Part shown: piece after piece, positions 17,752 to 26,660 of the stretch
How the letters are laid out: every line of letters begins with the position of its first letter
Position numbering within the stretch: the first letter of the stretch is position 1
Assembly: GCF_002994615.1 (NCBI RefSeq)
Contig: NZ_PVNK01000017.1
Span: 1 to 55,410, forward strand
Direction: 5' to 3'
Length of the DNA: 55,410 nt
Origin: Enhygromyxa salina
Lineage (GTDB): Bacteria; Myxococcota_A; Polyangia; Nannocystales; Nannocystaceae
Program-made: the position numbers and the translations under genes
The notes under the pieces: model-generated
Told to the model about the DNA's origin: nothing
Seen by the model: the letters and a program-made list of their open reading frames with translations, nothing else
Database searches by the model: none

Positions 17752-18288
17752 TCAGCTCTCGCAGCGGTCGCAGGCGTCACCGGCCGTGGCGCAGTCGTCG
17801 ACGGCGCGCTCGCACGCGTCGGCGTAGATCGGATCGCCCGCGTGCGACTCGGACAGCGTGCAGATGCGGACCTCGAGCTCGCAGATCGACTCGCTGAGAC
17901 CGCACAGATCCATGCACCGGTCGCCCTCGTCGCGGCGCGGGGCCTGGGCGACGCTGGCGTCCGTTGCGACCCCCGCTGGCCCGGGCTCCCCGACGGGCAG
18001 GTCGGCGCCTTCGGCCTCGCCCTCCGTGACGAAGGCGTCGTCGGGGCTGGCCTCGGCTGGGGGCTCGGCCGCCGCCTTCGCGCGGGCGACGGGCAGCCCG
18101 AGCTCGACCATGCGGCCCTCGAGCGCGTCGAGTTCGGCGAGCGGATCTTGGCTGCTGGCCTCGGCCACCTCGGCCACCTCCACGTCGGGCGAGGTCGCCC
18201 CCTCGCCGCTCTTCTTGCACCCGGTCGCGGTCACGCACGCCGCGGCCACCAGGACGAAGCCCAGACGGCTGCTACCCAACACACTCAT
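17752..18288 (-). CDS. Cys-rich lipoprotein, last gene of the ECF sigma operon
   Basis: A 178-residue protein whose N-terminus (VLVAAACVTATGCKKSGEG) is a lipoprotein signal with lipobox ATGC. A low-complexity acidic/Ala linker is followed by a 55-residue C-terminal Cys module: CMDLCGLSESICELEVRIC, then a His, a YADACERAVDDC segment and a final CDRC. A very similar module ends the gene just upstream. The start has an AGGAGG site six bases away and overlaps the upstream gene by 17 bases. Eight regularly spaced Cys in helices suggest disulfides or metal binding; function is unknown. Confidence 0.75.
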   Translation of the reverse strand: MSVLGSSRLGFVLVAAACVTATGCKKSGEGATSPDVEVAEVAEASSQDPLAELDALEGRMVELGLPVARAKAAAEPPAEASPDDAFVTEGEAEGADLPVGEPGPAGVATDASVAQAPRRDEGDRCMDLCGLSESICELEVRICTLSESHAGDPIYADACERAVDDCATAGDACDRCES

Positions 18289-19036
18289 TGCACGCCTCCT
18301 GAGCCACTTCGCAGTCGGCGGCTGCGCGCTCGCAGGCCGCCTCGTAGTCGTCTTCGTCGGGGTGGCGCCCCGCGAGCTCGCAGATCTGGGCGTTGAGCTC
18401 GCAGGTGATCTGGCTGAGCACGCAGACCTGCTCGCAGCGGCCGATCACGTCTTGCTCGCGCTCGCTGGGGTCGGGCCCGAGCGGGGTCGCCTTGGCCGCC
18501 TCGGGTGACGGCGGCTCGGCGAAGCCCTTGTCCTCGTCCTTGTTCTTGACCTGCGGCGCGGCCTCCTTCTCGGCCGTGCGGCCGCCCCCGCTGTGCCTGG
18601 GCTTCTTCGTCGGCTTCGGGCCGGGCTGGACCCCCGACGAGCTCGGCTTCGCGGACTCACCTTGCGCCCCGCCGCCGCCGCTCGGCCCCGAACCATCGCC
18701 GCGCTTGTCGGCGCGACCCAAGCTCGCCTCTTCGCCCCCGGCGTCTTCCACCACCCCATCCGAGGGCAGCGCGACCCCGAGCGCGCGGAGCTTGGCGGCG
18801 TTGAGCGCGAGCTCGCGCTCCATGTCGTCGAGGCTGCGCTCGGGCTCCGCCTCGCTGGCCGGCTCCGCGGCCACCGCCTCCGACGCAGCCGGACGATCTT
18901 CGAAGTCGCCCGCGCGCTCGGCCTCGCGGCTCGGCATCGTGTTGGCCTCTTCGTGCTGCGCCGCGCAAGCGAGGGTCAGCGTGAACGCGGCGAGCGTCAG
19001 CAGCCGCGCGTGACCGTGGCCGTGGGGCGGCCTCAC
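18272..19036 (-). CDS. Cys-rich secreted lipoprotein, paralogue of the neighbouring gene
   Basis: A 254-residue protein beginning from a GTG that overlaps the previous stop (GTGA). It has a signal ending LTLACAAQ, a long polar Glu/Ala/Gly/Pro/Lys linker, and the C-terminal module CEQVCVLSQITCELNAQIC ... YEAACERAAADCEVAQEAC ... CVG. The pattern C-x3-C-x-LS-x3-CEL-x3-IC-x-L is shared with the downstream paralogue, including the central His and Tyr. It is exported and probably membrane-anchored. Located in the ECF sigma operon, it may be the sensor or output of that system; this is inference. Confidence 0.75.
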   Translation of the reverse strand: MRPPHGHGHARLLTLAAFTLTLACAAQHEEANTMPSREAERAGDFEDRPAASEAVAAEPASEAEPERSLDDMERELALNAAKLRALGVALPSDGVVEDAGGEEASLGRADKRGDGSGPSGGGGAQGESAKPSSSGVQPGPKPTKKPRHSGGGRTAEKEAAPQVKNKDEDKGFAEPPSPEAAKATPLGPDPSEREQDVIGRCEQVCVLSQITCELNAQICELAGRHPDEDDYEAACERAAADCEVAQEACNECVG

Positions 19037-19587
19037 CGACCGCCCTCCATGACCTCGTCGAGGATGTCGCGGTTCATGTCGAGGGCTCGCTGGTAGACCA
19101 ACAGCGCGTCGTCATCGCGACCGAGCTGCTCGAGGACCTCGCCTCGCAGCGCCAACAGGTGGGCGGTAAAGGGGTTCGGGTCGAGCAGCTCCCACTCGCG
19201 CCCGAGGCCCTCCTCGGCCAGCTCGAGCAGCTGCTGCGGGGTCTTGGCGTCGATCTGGGGATGATCGAGGCGCAGGCGCATGAGCCTGCCGTAGGCGTCG
19301 TGGCGCAGCTGCACGCAGGCATCGCCGCCGCGATCGCGGCCCGGCCACTTGGTCGCGCGGAGCTGCTCGAGCGCCGCGATCGCCCCGGACACGTCGCCGC
19401 GCGCGAGCATCACGTCGACTTTTTTGTCGGTCGTGTCGACGGTCTGGGCGAGCGCGACCAGGGCGTCGGGCTCACCCGGCGGCTTGAGCTTGCCCGCGAG
19501 CGAGAGCCCGCCGACGGTCAGCAGCGCGCCGAGGATCGCACCGGTCAAGAGCTGACCGAGCGCGCGCGATTTGCTTGCCATGGTCAT
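19033..19587 (-). CDS. Membrane-anchored TPR-like protein
   Basis: A 184-residue protein with one N-terminal membrane helix (about residues 10-32, [20 protein letters not shown]). A periplasmic helical part follows whose end reads [30 protein letters not shown], a clear TPR-type pair. It overlaps both neighbours by four bases (ATGA upstream, GTGA downstream), so it is translated together with the anti-sigma-like protein and the Cys-rich lipoproteins. It may be a scaffold for them; no enzyme motif is visible. Confidence 0.72.
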   Translation of the reverse strand: MTMASKSRALGQLLTGAILGALLTVGGLSLAGKLKPPGEPDALVALAQTVDTTDKKVDVMLARGDVSGAIAALEQLRATKWPGRDRGGDACVQLRHDAYGRLMRLRLDHPQIDAKTPQQLLELAEEGLGREWELLDPNPFTAHLLALRGEVLEQLGRDDDALLVYQRALDMNRDILDEVMEGGR

Positions 19588-20252
19588 CGTCCACCTCCCT
19601 TGGCCTTGTCGAGGAGTCGCGCGCGCAGCTGGTCACGGCTGTGGTCGACGCTGACGCGGATCGCCACGCGCCCGTGAGGAGCGAGCCGGGCGAAGTTGGT
19701 CTCGAATCCGCTCGCTTGGCCGGTGCGAGTGACCGCGTCGGCGCTCCCGGCCCGGCGCTCGGCGGACTTCGGCGCGGCCTCGCCCTCGGCGAACGCGGCC
19801 TCGGCGAGCGCGGCCTCGCTCGGGGCGGCCTCGCTCGGGGCGGCGCCAGGCGGCGCGGCCTCGGCGAGCTCCTCGTTGGACTGGAGGTCCGCGGCCTGAT
19901 TCTGCGCGACGCTCTCGGCCTTGTCGGAGCCAGGCTCGACGACCACGACAAAGAGCACCGCAGCCGCGGCGAGGGCCGGCGCCGACCACCAGACCCAGGC
20001 CTTGCGCCACCAGGGTTCCCCAGCTGGCGCGACCTCGGCCTCGATCCCAGCCCAGATCGCGTCGAGCTGATCGGGCGCGATCGCCTCGGGTTCTCGGGTG
20101 TGGCGAAGTAGGTGGACGAACGCGAGCTCGGCGTCGACGCTGCCGGCCTCGCCCTCTTCCGCTTGCCCGCGACGCAGCACCTGCTCCCACTCGGGATCGA
20201 GGACATGCCCGCTCGGCGGGCCTGCGCGCGTGCTGTGCTTGGATTCAGTCAT
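19584..20252 (-). CDS. Anti-sigma factor-like single-pass membrane protein
   Basis: A 222-residue protein directly after the ECF sigma gene. An N-terminal acidic/helical cytoplasmic part (~85 residues, including [21 protein letters not shown]) precedes WWRKAWVWW and a membrane helix at about 87-105. A long Ala/Glu/Ser periplasmic linker ends in a domain with [23 protein letters not shown]. The topology matches transmembrane anti-sigma factors, but the zinc-binding H-x3-C-x2-C motif is absent. The ATG at 20252 is used because AGGG lies eight bases upstream; a GTG at 20261 is possible. Confidence 0.65.
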   Translation of the reverse strand: MTESKHSTRAGPPSGHVLDPEWEQVLRRGQAEEGEAGSVDAELAFVHLLRHTREPEAIAPDQLDAIWAGIEAEVAPAGEPWWRKAWVWWSAPALAAAAVLFVVVVEPGSDKAESVAQNQAADLQSNEELAEAAPPGAAPSEAAPSEAALAEAAFAEGEAAPKSAERRAGSADAVTRTGQASGFETNFARLAPHGRVAIRVSVDHSRDQLRARLLDKAKGGGR

Positions 20253-20366
20253 CGGAGACACCCTTCGGGGTGGTGGTGCGTGTAAGCGAGGCTGGGGTGG
20301 CGCGCCCGAGAACGCCAGCCTGGAATTTGAGCTTACGTCGGTTTGACAATCCGTTTTGAGGAGCGG

Positions 20367-20987
20367 TCACAGGCGCGCCTCCGCGGCGTCAAACTCGACG
20401 CCCTGCTGATCACAGGCCTTGCGAAACGCCCGCACAGCCCGAAACAAGAGCACATCGAGGGTCCCGATCTTGACCTCGAGCAGCTCGGCGCAGTCCTCGC
20501 GGCTGCGATCTTCGAGTAGGCGCAGGCGCAGAACCCTCGCGTAGCGGGGATTGATGGTGTCGAGTACGCCGTCGATGCGCTTGCGCAGCGCCTGGCGCTG
20601 GACGACCTCTTCGATCGGCGTGGACGGCTCGCGGTCGCCGAACACGTCGAGGTGATGCGAGAACGCCCCGCGCAGGCGCTGACGGCGGCCCGAGGCCCGG
20701 AGCAGATCCCGGGCCTTGTTCTTGGCCAGGACCTTGAGCCACGGGTAGATGCTGGTCCCGCGCCACTCGTAGCGCGGCAGCGCGCGGTTGGCCGAGATAA
20801 AGGTCTCGCGCACGCAGTCGTGGGCGTCGTCCTTGTTGCCGAGCATCGGGATCAGCACGTAGCTGAACAGCACGGGCGCGTAGTGACGATACAGGCGCTC
20901 GAAGGCCCGCTTGTCACCCTGCATCGCGCGTTCGACGGTCGCGCGCTCGTCGGCGAGGGGCTGCGGGCGCGCCACGCCGCGCACCAT
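20367..20987 (-). CDS. ECF-subfamily RNA polymerase sigma factor
   Basis: A 206-residue sigma-70-family protein with only regions 2 and 4. Region 2 contains GDKRAFERLYRHYAPVLFSYV, DDAHDCVRETFISANRALPRY and the -10-recognising SIYPWLKVLAKNKARDLLR. Region 4 contains NPRYARVLRLRLLEDRSREDCAELLEVKIGTLDVLLFRAVRAFRKA, a helix-turn-helix (read here in parts around residues 150-195). It heads a five-gene leftward operon and would direct transcription of an envelope regulon, perhaps its own operon. About 115 bases separate it from the anti-sigma-like gene. Confidence 0.9.
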   Translation of the reverse strand: MVRGVARPQPLADERATVERAMQGDKRAFERLYRHYAPVLFSYVLIPMLGNKDDAHDCVRETFISANRALPRYEWRGTSIYPWLKVLAKNKARDLLRASGRRQRLRGAFSHHLDVFGDREPSTPIEEVVQRQALRKRIDGVLDTINPRYARVLRLRLLEDRSREDCAELLEVKIGTLDVLLFRAVRAFRKACDQQGVEFDAAEARL

Positions 20988-21045
20988 ACCCTAATATGGG
21001 GACCGACGGGCCAGGCGCGGCCCCGACCGACCCCAACCCACCGCG

Positions 21046-21795
21046 ATGCCCCGCCTCGACCAACTCCTGGCCCGCAACCTCGGTCGTTCCCGGCGCGAGG
21101 TCACCCGACTCCTGCGGCGCGGGGCCGTCTCCCGGCCGGGCGGCGAGACGCTCCGCGCCGGCCGAACGCCGATCGAGCTGGCCGAGCTGCCCGTGGAGCT
21201 CCTCGTGTCGGGGGTCCCCGTGCGCCTGCGCGAGCACGCCCACCTGATCCAGCACAAGCCGGTCGGGGTTGTGACTTCCCGCAACGACCCGCTCCACCCG
21301 ACCGCGCTGGACCTGCTCGAAGGGGCGCCGATGCACGCCTTGCTCCGGGCCGTCGGTCGCCTCGACCTCGACGCGGCCGGGCTGCTGCTGTGGACCACCG
21401 ACACCCCGATGATCCACGCGCTGACCCACCCCAAGCGCCGGGTCCCGCGGACCTATCACGTCGCGCTCGCGCGGGGCTGGACGCCGCCACCCCGGGGGGT
21501 CGACGGGTCGATCGAGCTCGAGCTCGCCGACCGATCTCGGCCGCGGATCGTCGAGCTCGAGCCCCTCGCCGAGAGCGCGCGTCACCCCGCCCTCGAGCCT
21601 CCGGAGGGCACCGGAGCGCTCGCGACGATCACGCTGCTCGACGGGGCCTACCACGAGGTCAAGCGGATCTTCGCCGCGCTCGACAGCCACGTGCTGCGCC
21701 TGGCTCGAGTCGCCCACGCGGGGCTGTGGCTGCCCGAAGACCTCGCCGCGGGCGCCTGGCGCGAGCTCGACTCGCTACCGAACGCGGCGGCGTGA
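21046..21795 (+). CDS. Pseudouridine synthase, RsuA/RluB/E/F family
   Basis: A 249-residue enzyme that would isomerise a specific uridine in rRNA to pseudouridine. Residues 1-45 form an S4-like RNA-binding domain (LDQLLARNLGRSRREVTRLLRRGAV). The catalytic core has HKPVGVVTSRNDP, the RsuA-type active-site motif GRLDLDAAGLLLWTTD with catalytic Asp107, RRVPRTYHVAL, and the C-terminal GAYHEVKRIFAAL. Target position cannot be told from sequence. Divergent from the sigma factor gene. Confidence 0.9.
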   Translation: MPRLDQLLARNLGRSRREVTRLLRRGAVSRPGGETLRAGRTPIELAELPVELLVSGVPVRLREHAHLIQHKPVGVVTSRNDPLHPTALDLLEGAPMHALLRAVGRLDLDAAGLLLWTTDTPMIHALTHPKRRVPRTYHVALARGWTPPPRGVDGSIELELADRSRPRIVELEPLAESARHPALEPPEGTGALATITLLDGAYHEVKRIFAALDSHVLRLARVAHAGLWLPEDLAAGAWRELDSLPNAAA

Positions 21796-21810
21796 TATGC
21801 AAGGCGCGCG

Positions 21811-23211
21811 GTGGCAACCAAGATCGAGACCCCAGTGGGAGCGAAGCCGACGCTCGAGTATGCATTGCGTCCCCACGCCGTGAGCCGCGAGGTGCTCGTC
21901 GAGCGCTACCGACCGGTCATGATGATGGTCCGGCAGATCCTCGGCGTCGTGCCCCACGCGATGAGCTATTTCGAGATCTGGCCGCCCGCGTTCACGACCT
22001 ACAGCGTCCTGGTCCCGAGCTTCCTCGACATCCCACGCTGTGATCTCGGTCGCGGGATCTCGCCGGATCTGCGCAGCCTCGTGCTCTACGTGGCCAGCCG
22101 CTCCTACGGCTGCTCGTACTGCGCCGCGCACTCGGCTGGGATCGGTACGGTGTTCCGGGGGCCCGGCGGCTCGCTCGCCCGTAATAAGGAGGCGCTCGAC
22201 GCCGAGGCCTGCAACCTGTTCGGGGCCGCCGACATCGCCGCGATCAACTATGCGACCGCCGTCGGCCGGATCCCCAGTGAGGTCACCCTCGACCACCGCG
22301 TCGGGCTCGCCCGCCACTACAGCGAGACCCACGAAGAGGCGATCGTGCTCGCGGCCACGCTGATGGGCTTCCTCAACTGCGCGATGGACACGCTCGGGAT
22401 GGTGCTCGAGTGGGGGGTGTTGAAGAACGCCCAGCAGTACCTCACGCCCAGCGCCTGGCAGCCCGCCCAGAACTACGTCGAGGCCTACGACCGCGAGGTC
22501 ATCGACGCCGACAAGAACACCGACGACGGCGAGACCCTCGGCCCCCTCGCGCTCGCGCGGACCATGGCTGGGATCATCGCCTATGACCGCGGCGCGCTCG
22601 AGGGCGTCGCCGGGCGACCCGCACGGATCTATGCCCAGCTGCGCGAGACGATGGGCTTCGTGCCCTACTACATCGAGCGGATCGAGCGGGTCTCGACCAA
22701 GCGCGTGATCACCCACTGCCTCGTCGAGCGGCTGCAATCGGACGCTGGCTCGGTCGCGATCTGGCTCAAGCACGCGGTCTGCTTCGTGGCCGCGAAGAAG
22801 AGCAACAACCCGCTGCTCGCCGCCCACTTCGCGTATTGGGCCGTGCGCGCGGGCGCGACCCTCAAGCGGCTGACCAGCGCGCTCGTGCCCAGCGAGGACC
22901 AGGGCCGCGACGTCGCCGCGTTCATGTTCGCCCACGCGGGCGCGACCTCGCCGGCGACCGTGGGCGCGGCGGAGGTCGCGGGGCTGACCAGCTACTTCAG
23001 CCCCGCAGAGATCATCGAGCTGGTCGTGGCGCTGAGCATTCACGGGCTGCTCAACCGCTACACCTCGACCTACCCGGTCGACAGCTACGAGCCGGAGGTC
23101 GAGGCCTTCGTCGCCGAACATGGTGAGGCGCTCGGGCTCAAACCAGCGGTGCCCTGCACCCACGGGACGAGCTGGGATCAGCAGGCCGCCAAGGCTCGGC
23201 TGACGGGCTGA
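21811..23211 (+). CDS. AhpD/carboxymuconolactone decarboxylase-like protein
   Basis: A 466-residue all-helical protein. The AhpD-type motif YGCSYCAAHS places the redox-active pair at Cys101 and Cys104 with His107, as in alkylhydroperoxidase D, where the pair reduces peroxides. The second half has a Cys-less, degenerate counterpart around residues 310-340. This is about twice the size of ordinary family members, so it is probably a fused double domain with one active site. The GTG start follows the pseudouridine synthase gene by 15 bases. The substrate is unknown. Confidence 0.72.
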   Translation: MATKIETPVGAKPTLEYALRPHAVSREVLVERYRPVMMMVRQILGVVPHAMSYFEIWPPAFTTYSVLVPSFLDIPRCDLGRGISPDLRSLVLYVASRSYGCSYCAAHSAGIGTVFRGPGGSLARNKEALDAEACNLFGAADIAAINYATAVGRIPSEVTLDHRVGLARHYSETHEEAIVLAATLMGFLNCAMDTLGMVLEWGVLKNAQQYLTPSAWQPAQNYVEAYDREVIDADKNTDDGETLGPLALARTMAGIIAYDRGALEGVAGRPARIYAQLRETMGFVPYYIERIERVSTKRVITHCLVERLQSDAGSVAIWLKHAVCFVAAKKSNNPLLAAHFAYWAVRAGATLKRLTSALVPSEDQGRDVAAFMFAHAGATSPATVGAAEVAGLTSYFSPAEIIELVVALSIHGLLNRYTSTYPVDSYEPEVEAFVAEHGEALGLKPAVPCTHGTSWDQQAAKARLTG

Positions 23212-23213
23212 GC

Positions 23214-24287
23214 TCAGGCCCCCCGGGCGACGCGCTCTTGCTCGGCCTGCAGCTCGCGTTTGCGCGCCTCGGGCATGAAGCTGTGCTCGACCGCCGCGCG
23301 GGCGAGCGCGAGGATCTCATCGCGGCCATAGTCGAAGGTCGCGGCGCAGCGCAGGTACTCGTCGACCAAGGTCGTGCCGAACAGCGGCGGGTCGTCGCTG
23401 GCGAGGCTCAGCTGGACGCCCGCCGCGAGCAGCTGCGGGAGCGGGTGGTCCGCGAGCCTCGGCGTGACCCCGAGCGCGACGTTGCTGCTCGGGCAGACCT
23501 CGAGCGGGATCCCGCGATCGACGATCTCGGCGGTCAGCTCCCGATCTTCCATGCAGCGCACGCCGTGGCCGATCCGATCCGGGGCGAGGAGGTCGAGGGT
23601 CTCGCGCAGGCTGGGCGGGCCATGCTGCTCGCCCGCGTGGGGGACGCTCTTGAGACCCTCGGCCCTCGCGCGCGCAAACGTTGAGGCGAGCGGGGCGACG
23701 GACCACTGCGGCCCCTCGGGACCGCCGATCCCGATCGCTACGACGCCTTGGTCCCGTGCGCGCAGCGCAATCTCGAGGGTCTGCTCGCCCTGCTCGGGCA
23801 AGCTCCGGACGACGTCGAACACCCACGCGAACTCGACACCGAGCTCCTCGCGGGCGCGCCCCCGCCCGTCGGCGAGGCCCGCGAGCATCGCGTCGACGCT
23901 GACGCCCTGCACGACGTGGGTCATCGGCGTGAAGGTCATCTCGACCCAGCGGACCTGCTGTCGGGCCAGGCGCTGAGCGATTCCGTACACCGCGTCGGCG
24001 AAGTCCTCGGCTTGTTGGAGGGTGTTGGAGAGCGCGACGTAGACGCGCAGGAAGTCTTTGAAGGTTGCGAAGCGGTAGGCCTCGCGGAGGCCCTCGACGC
24101 CCCGCTCGGCCCCGGGTAGCGCGACGTTACGGCGTTTTGCGAGGCTCAGGGCGAGCTCGGGGACGATCGAGCCTTCGAGGTGGACGTGGAGCTCGGCCTT
24201 GGGGATGGCCCGGACGAGCGCCTCGAGGCCCGGATCGGCGAGCCCACGCGCCGCCGCACCACCGCCTTGGTTCTCCCGGTCGAGCAC
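23214..24287 (-). CDS. Adenosine deaminase family protein
   Basis: A ~357-residue TIM-barrel metal hydrolase. The first zinc pair is in AELHVHLEGS (His34, His36 from the start used), the third ligand His and catalytic Glu are in SVPHAGEQHGP, and the last ligands are in SLASDDPPLFG. IGHGVRCMED and PLEVCPSSNVALG are typical of ADA and of aminodeoxyfutalosine or adenine deaminases. It would deaminate adenosine or a related purine. The start is uncertain: a GTG at 24287 gives a normal N-terminus, while an ATG at 24416 adds 43 residues from a more A/T-rich region that looks non-coding. Confidence 0.85.
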   Translation of the reverse strand: MLDRENQGGGAAARGLADPGLEALVRAIPKAELHVHLEGSIVPELALSLAKRRNVALPGAERGVEGLREAYRFATFKDFLRVYVALSNTLQQAEDFADAVYGIAQRLARQQVRWVEMTFTPMTHVVQGVSVDAMLAGLADGRGRAREELGVEFAWVFDVVRSLPEQGEQTLEIALRARDQGVVAIGIGGPEGPQWSVAPLASTFARARAEGLKSVPHAGEQHGPPSLRETLDLLAPDRIGHGVRCMEDRELTAEIVDRGIPLEVCPSSNVALGVTPRLADHPLPQLLAAGVQLSLASDDPPLFGTTLVDEYLRCAATFDYGRDEILALARAAVEHSFMPEARKRELQAEQERVARGA

Positions 24288-24561
24288 CGCCGTAGCTTGT
24301 GCCCTTGGCAAGATGCGCGCAAGTAGCAAGTCATACGGCCGGCGCGCATCGAATACTCTCGGATACTCCCCAAATTGATGAAGTTGTCCCGCAGCTGATG
24401 CTGATGCGGAATGCACACTGTTCCAAGGATCATATGCGCAAAAGTCTTCAGTCGAATCCCGAACGTCGCCTCGCGCGCGGCGAGCGGATCCGCCCGGAAA
24501 AAGTGTTCAAAAGATCAATTTCCATGAGCGAATTTCAGTGGAAGTAGAATTTTTCTGAAAA

Positions 24562-24589
24562 TTGTTGTGGCAAAGTACCCCATTATGAT
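24562..24589 (+). promoter_or_regulatory. Candidate promoter of the prenyltransferase gene
   Basis: TTGTTG, a 16-base spacer and TATGAT lie about 75 bases upstream of the prenyltransferase ATG, in an unusually A/T-rich stretch for this genome (GAATTTTTCTGAAAATTG). The 375-base gap 24288-24662 otherwise holds no supported gene; an 82-codon frame at 24299 lacks recognisable features and was not accepted. By-eye prediction. Confidence 0.35.
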
Positions 24590-24662
24590 AGCACTGTAGT
24601 TGTTACACCCCTGGGGGCGAGCACCTCGCGCTCGAGCCGAGGTGGATGGATGCGGTACTATC

Positions 24663-25832
24663 ATGTTTGAATCATCACTCATTCAGCACCAATCAGCACA
24701 GTCTCCCACTGGATTGAGTCATGCCGGGCCGACGCAGACCCCGCACTCCACGCTCGACTACCTGCCCGGGCTGGCGACGCAAGCTCGCAGCGGAAACCGA
24801 CAACTGGGAGCCATCGGTGACTCGAAGCTCCACAGCCTATGCATGGCCCTCGGAATGCATTCGACGTCCCCAGTAGCCAGGGCGGTGTTCGAGGTGCTGA
24901 CCGAGAGTTGGTCGCGTCGGATGGTCGGCGACGGCCAGATCCTTTCAGACATCACCGATGACAGCTCGCCCTTCGAGTTCTCGGTCGCGCTGGACGGACA
25001 ACGTGAACTGCGCATGCTAACCGAGGCTCAGGGCTCGATTCCGTCGCTCGCCTCAAACTGGCGCGCAGCCTGGGAGCTCAACAGTCGGCTGGAGCGTGAC
25101 TTCAACGTCTCTCTAAGCCGCGCACACCTCATCGCCGACCTCTTTTCGCCCCAGCACCGCAACGCCAAGTTCGGCTTGTGGCACGCCGCGTGCCTCCGAC
25201 CTGGTCAGGCGCCGGACTTCAAGCTCTACTTCAACCCCGACGCGAAGGGCCCGGAACATGCGCAGGGGACCACCGAGTTGGCCCTGGCCCGTCTCGGGAT
25301 GCACGGAGCCATGGAGTGGCTGCGGGAGGTCGGCCTGGCCAGGGGCACCCAAGATCACATCGTGTACTTCTCCTTGGACCTTGCCGACCACGGGCAGGCT
25401 CGGACCAAGATCTATGTCGCCCACCGCCAAGCGACCGTCCAAGAGCTCGACGCTGTGATGGCCACGAGTCCACAGCATCGCAAGGGCGACACGGAGCGTT
25501 TTTGCCAGGCCATGACTGGTGACCGGGAGGTCTACGCTGGGCGTCCTCCGATCACCTGCGCGGCCTTTGTGGGCCACCAGTCGACACCGTCAACCGTCAC
25601 TCTCCACCTTCCCGTTCGCTCGTACCTCGACAGCGACCACGTGGCGCTCGAGCGAATCTGCGAGTTTCTGCCCGAGGAGTCCGCCAAGATCTACCGGCTC
25701 GCTGTCACCGGCATGATCGACCGGCCGCTCGAGCGCGGTACGGGTATGCAGACCTACTCCTCGTTTCGGCGTCAACACGGCCGCGAGCGGCTCACGGTCT
25801 ACCTCTCGCCCGAGGTCTATCGCCCCGCGTGA
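24663..25832 (+). CDS. DMATS-type aromatic (indole) prenyltransferase
   Basis: A 389-residue protein resembling dimethylallyltryptophan synthases, the ABBA-fold enzymes that attach dimethylallyl diphosphate to tryptophan or indoles without a DDxxD motif. Visible family features in order: SSPFEFSVAL with the catalytic/indole-binding Glu at 105 (fungal pattern P-x-E-x-S); KFGLWHAACL and DFKLYFNP, with a pyrophosphate-binding Lys at ~187; FSLDLADHGQARTKIYVAH, with Arg247/Lys249; STVTLHLPVRSYLDSDHVA; and the C-terminal RERLTVYLSPEVY. Length fits bacterial members. Base composition is less GC-rich than the surroundings, and tryptophanase and an FAD oxidase lie next to it, supporting an indole-type acceptor. 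Regiochemistry cannot be predicted. Confidence 0.8.
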   Translation: MFESSLIQHQSAQSPTGLSHAGPTQTPHSTLDYLPGLATQARSGNRQLGAIGDSKLHSLCMALGMHSTSPVARAVFEVLTESWSRRMVGDGQILSDITDDSSPFEFSVALDGQRELRMLTEAQGSIPSLASNWRAAWELNSRLERDFNVSLSRAHLIADLFSPQHRNAKFGLWHAACLRPGQAPDFKLYFNPDAKGPEHAQGTTELALARLGMHGAMEWLREVGLARGTQDHIVYFSLDLADHGQARTKIYVAHRQATVQELDAVMATSPQHRKGDTERFCQAMTGDREVYAGRPPITCAAFVGHQSTPSTVTLHLPVRSYLDSDHVALERICEFLPEESAKIYRLAVTGMIDRPLERGTGMQTYSSFRRQHGRERLTVYLSPEVYRPA

Positions 25833-26081
25833 AGCGGCGACCCCTTTGAAGACCCTATCAAGTGCGCCGGGGCCGATCCTGGCTTAGCGCGAGCCCGACG
25901 CTGTGGCGGATCCACCATGGGGCCGCGAACGTTGAAACTCAGCGTTTTACCTATATCGCGCGACGAGCGCTGACGCGCGCGGGACATCCAGTGTCATGCA
26001 TCGCGTGCCGCGCAGATCGTCGTCTCGTACTTCGACGCGCCCCGCGTCTGTGGTAGAGTGCTGGCCGAGCCCAGCACAACC

Positions 26082-26543
26082 ATGGACATGGTCATGGAAA
26101 CTGTGGTCTGCGGACCCCATCATCTATTATTGTGGCTGCACGCAGCCCAAGACCCGCCAAAACATGAATGGGCCTCAGCAATTGAACGAGTCGAGGAACT
26201 AAAAAAGGAACTCGCAGGTGACGTGACGAGTATTCGCACGCTCGCCATCTCCGACGGTGGAGCCCCAAATGCGCTGCAACGCCAGGAGCTGTTCACGACC
26301 TTGCTCGAGGGTAAGGCAAAGTCGGCTGTAGTTACTTCGGTCCTTACCAACCGCCTGAAGCGTGGCATCGCCACCGCGATCTTCTGGCTGAACCCGAACT
26401 TCCGTGCGTACCCGCCCGACCAGTTCGACAACGCGCTCGCGCACCTCGAAGTCAGCGACCACCGAGAAGCAGTGCTCCGGACGCTTCGAGAGATGGGCCA
26501 CAAGTTGGCACCCCTCGACACGCTCAAGGCGATCGAAGGCTAG
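26082..26543 (+). CDS. SpoIIAA/STAS-like small protein
   Basis: A ~153-residue cytoplasmic protein starting at one of several close ATGs (26082, 26088, 26094); the GTG at 26058 is also open. It has an alternating strand-helix pattern: LLLWLHAAQDPPKHEWASAI, IRTLAISDGGAPNALQRQEL, SAVVTSVLTNRLKRGIATAI, FWLNPNFRAYPPDQFDNALAHL. This layout resembles a family of stand-alone SpoIIAA/STAS-like proteins abundant in myxobacteria. It converges on the tryptophanase gene and follows the prenyltransferase by about 250 bases. A role in the indole island is not shown. Confidence 0.65.
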   Translation: MDMVMETVVCGPHHLLLWLHAAQDPPKHEWASAIERVEELKKELAGDVTSIRTLAISDGGAPNALQRQELFTTLLEGKAKSAVVTSVLTNRLKRGIATAIFWLNPNFRAYPPDQFDNALAHLEVSDHREAVLRTLREMGHKLAPLDTLKAIEG

Positions 26544-26572
26544 CAAGAGAAAAGCTCAGACCCCCGCGGCTC

Positions 26573-26660
26573 TCAGCGACTCTCCCACGCACGGCCGGAC
26601 GCTCGGTTGCCGCGTTCGGCCGGGTGGGATGAGCTCCGCCCTAGCAGCCCCCTAAAAAGG
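26573..26660. repeat. Diverged copy of intergenic repeat C plus CTAGCAGCC motif
   Basis: Between two convergent stop codons the sequence GACTCTCCCACGCACGGCC...GGGTGGGATGAGCTCCGCCCTAGCAGCCCCCTAAAAAGG parallels the ACTCTGCCACGCA...GGTGGGCTGG...GCTTCGCGG...CCCCTAG order of the repeats at 12.6 and 52.3 kb. The last bases overlap the tryptophanase 3' end. Confidence 0.5.

Noticed and set aside
24299..24547. 82-codon frame in the A/T-rich gap before the prenyltransferase
   Set aside because: No ribosome site, no recognisable features, and it overlaps the likely promoter region.
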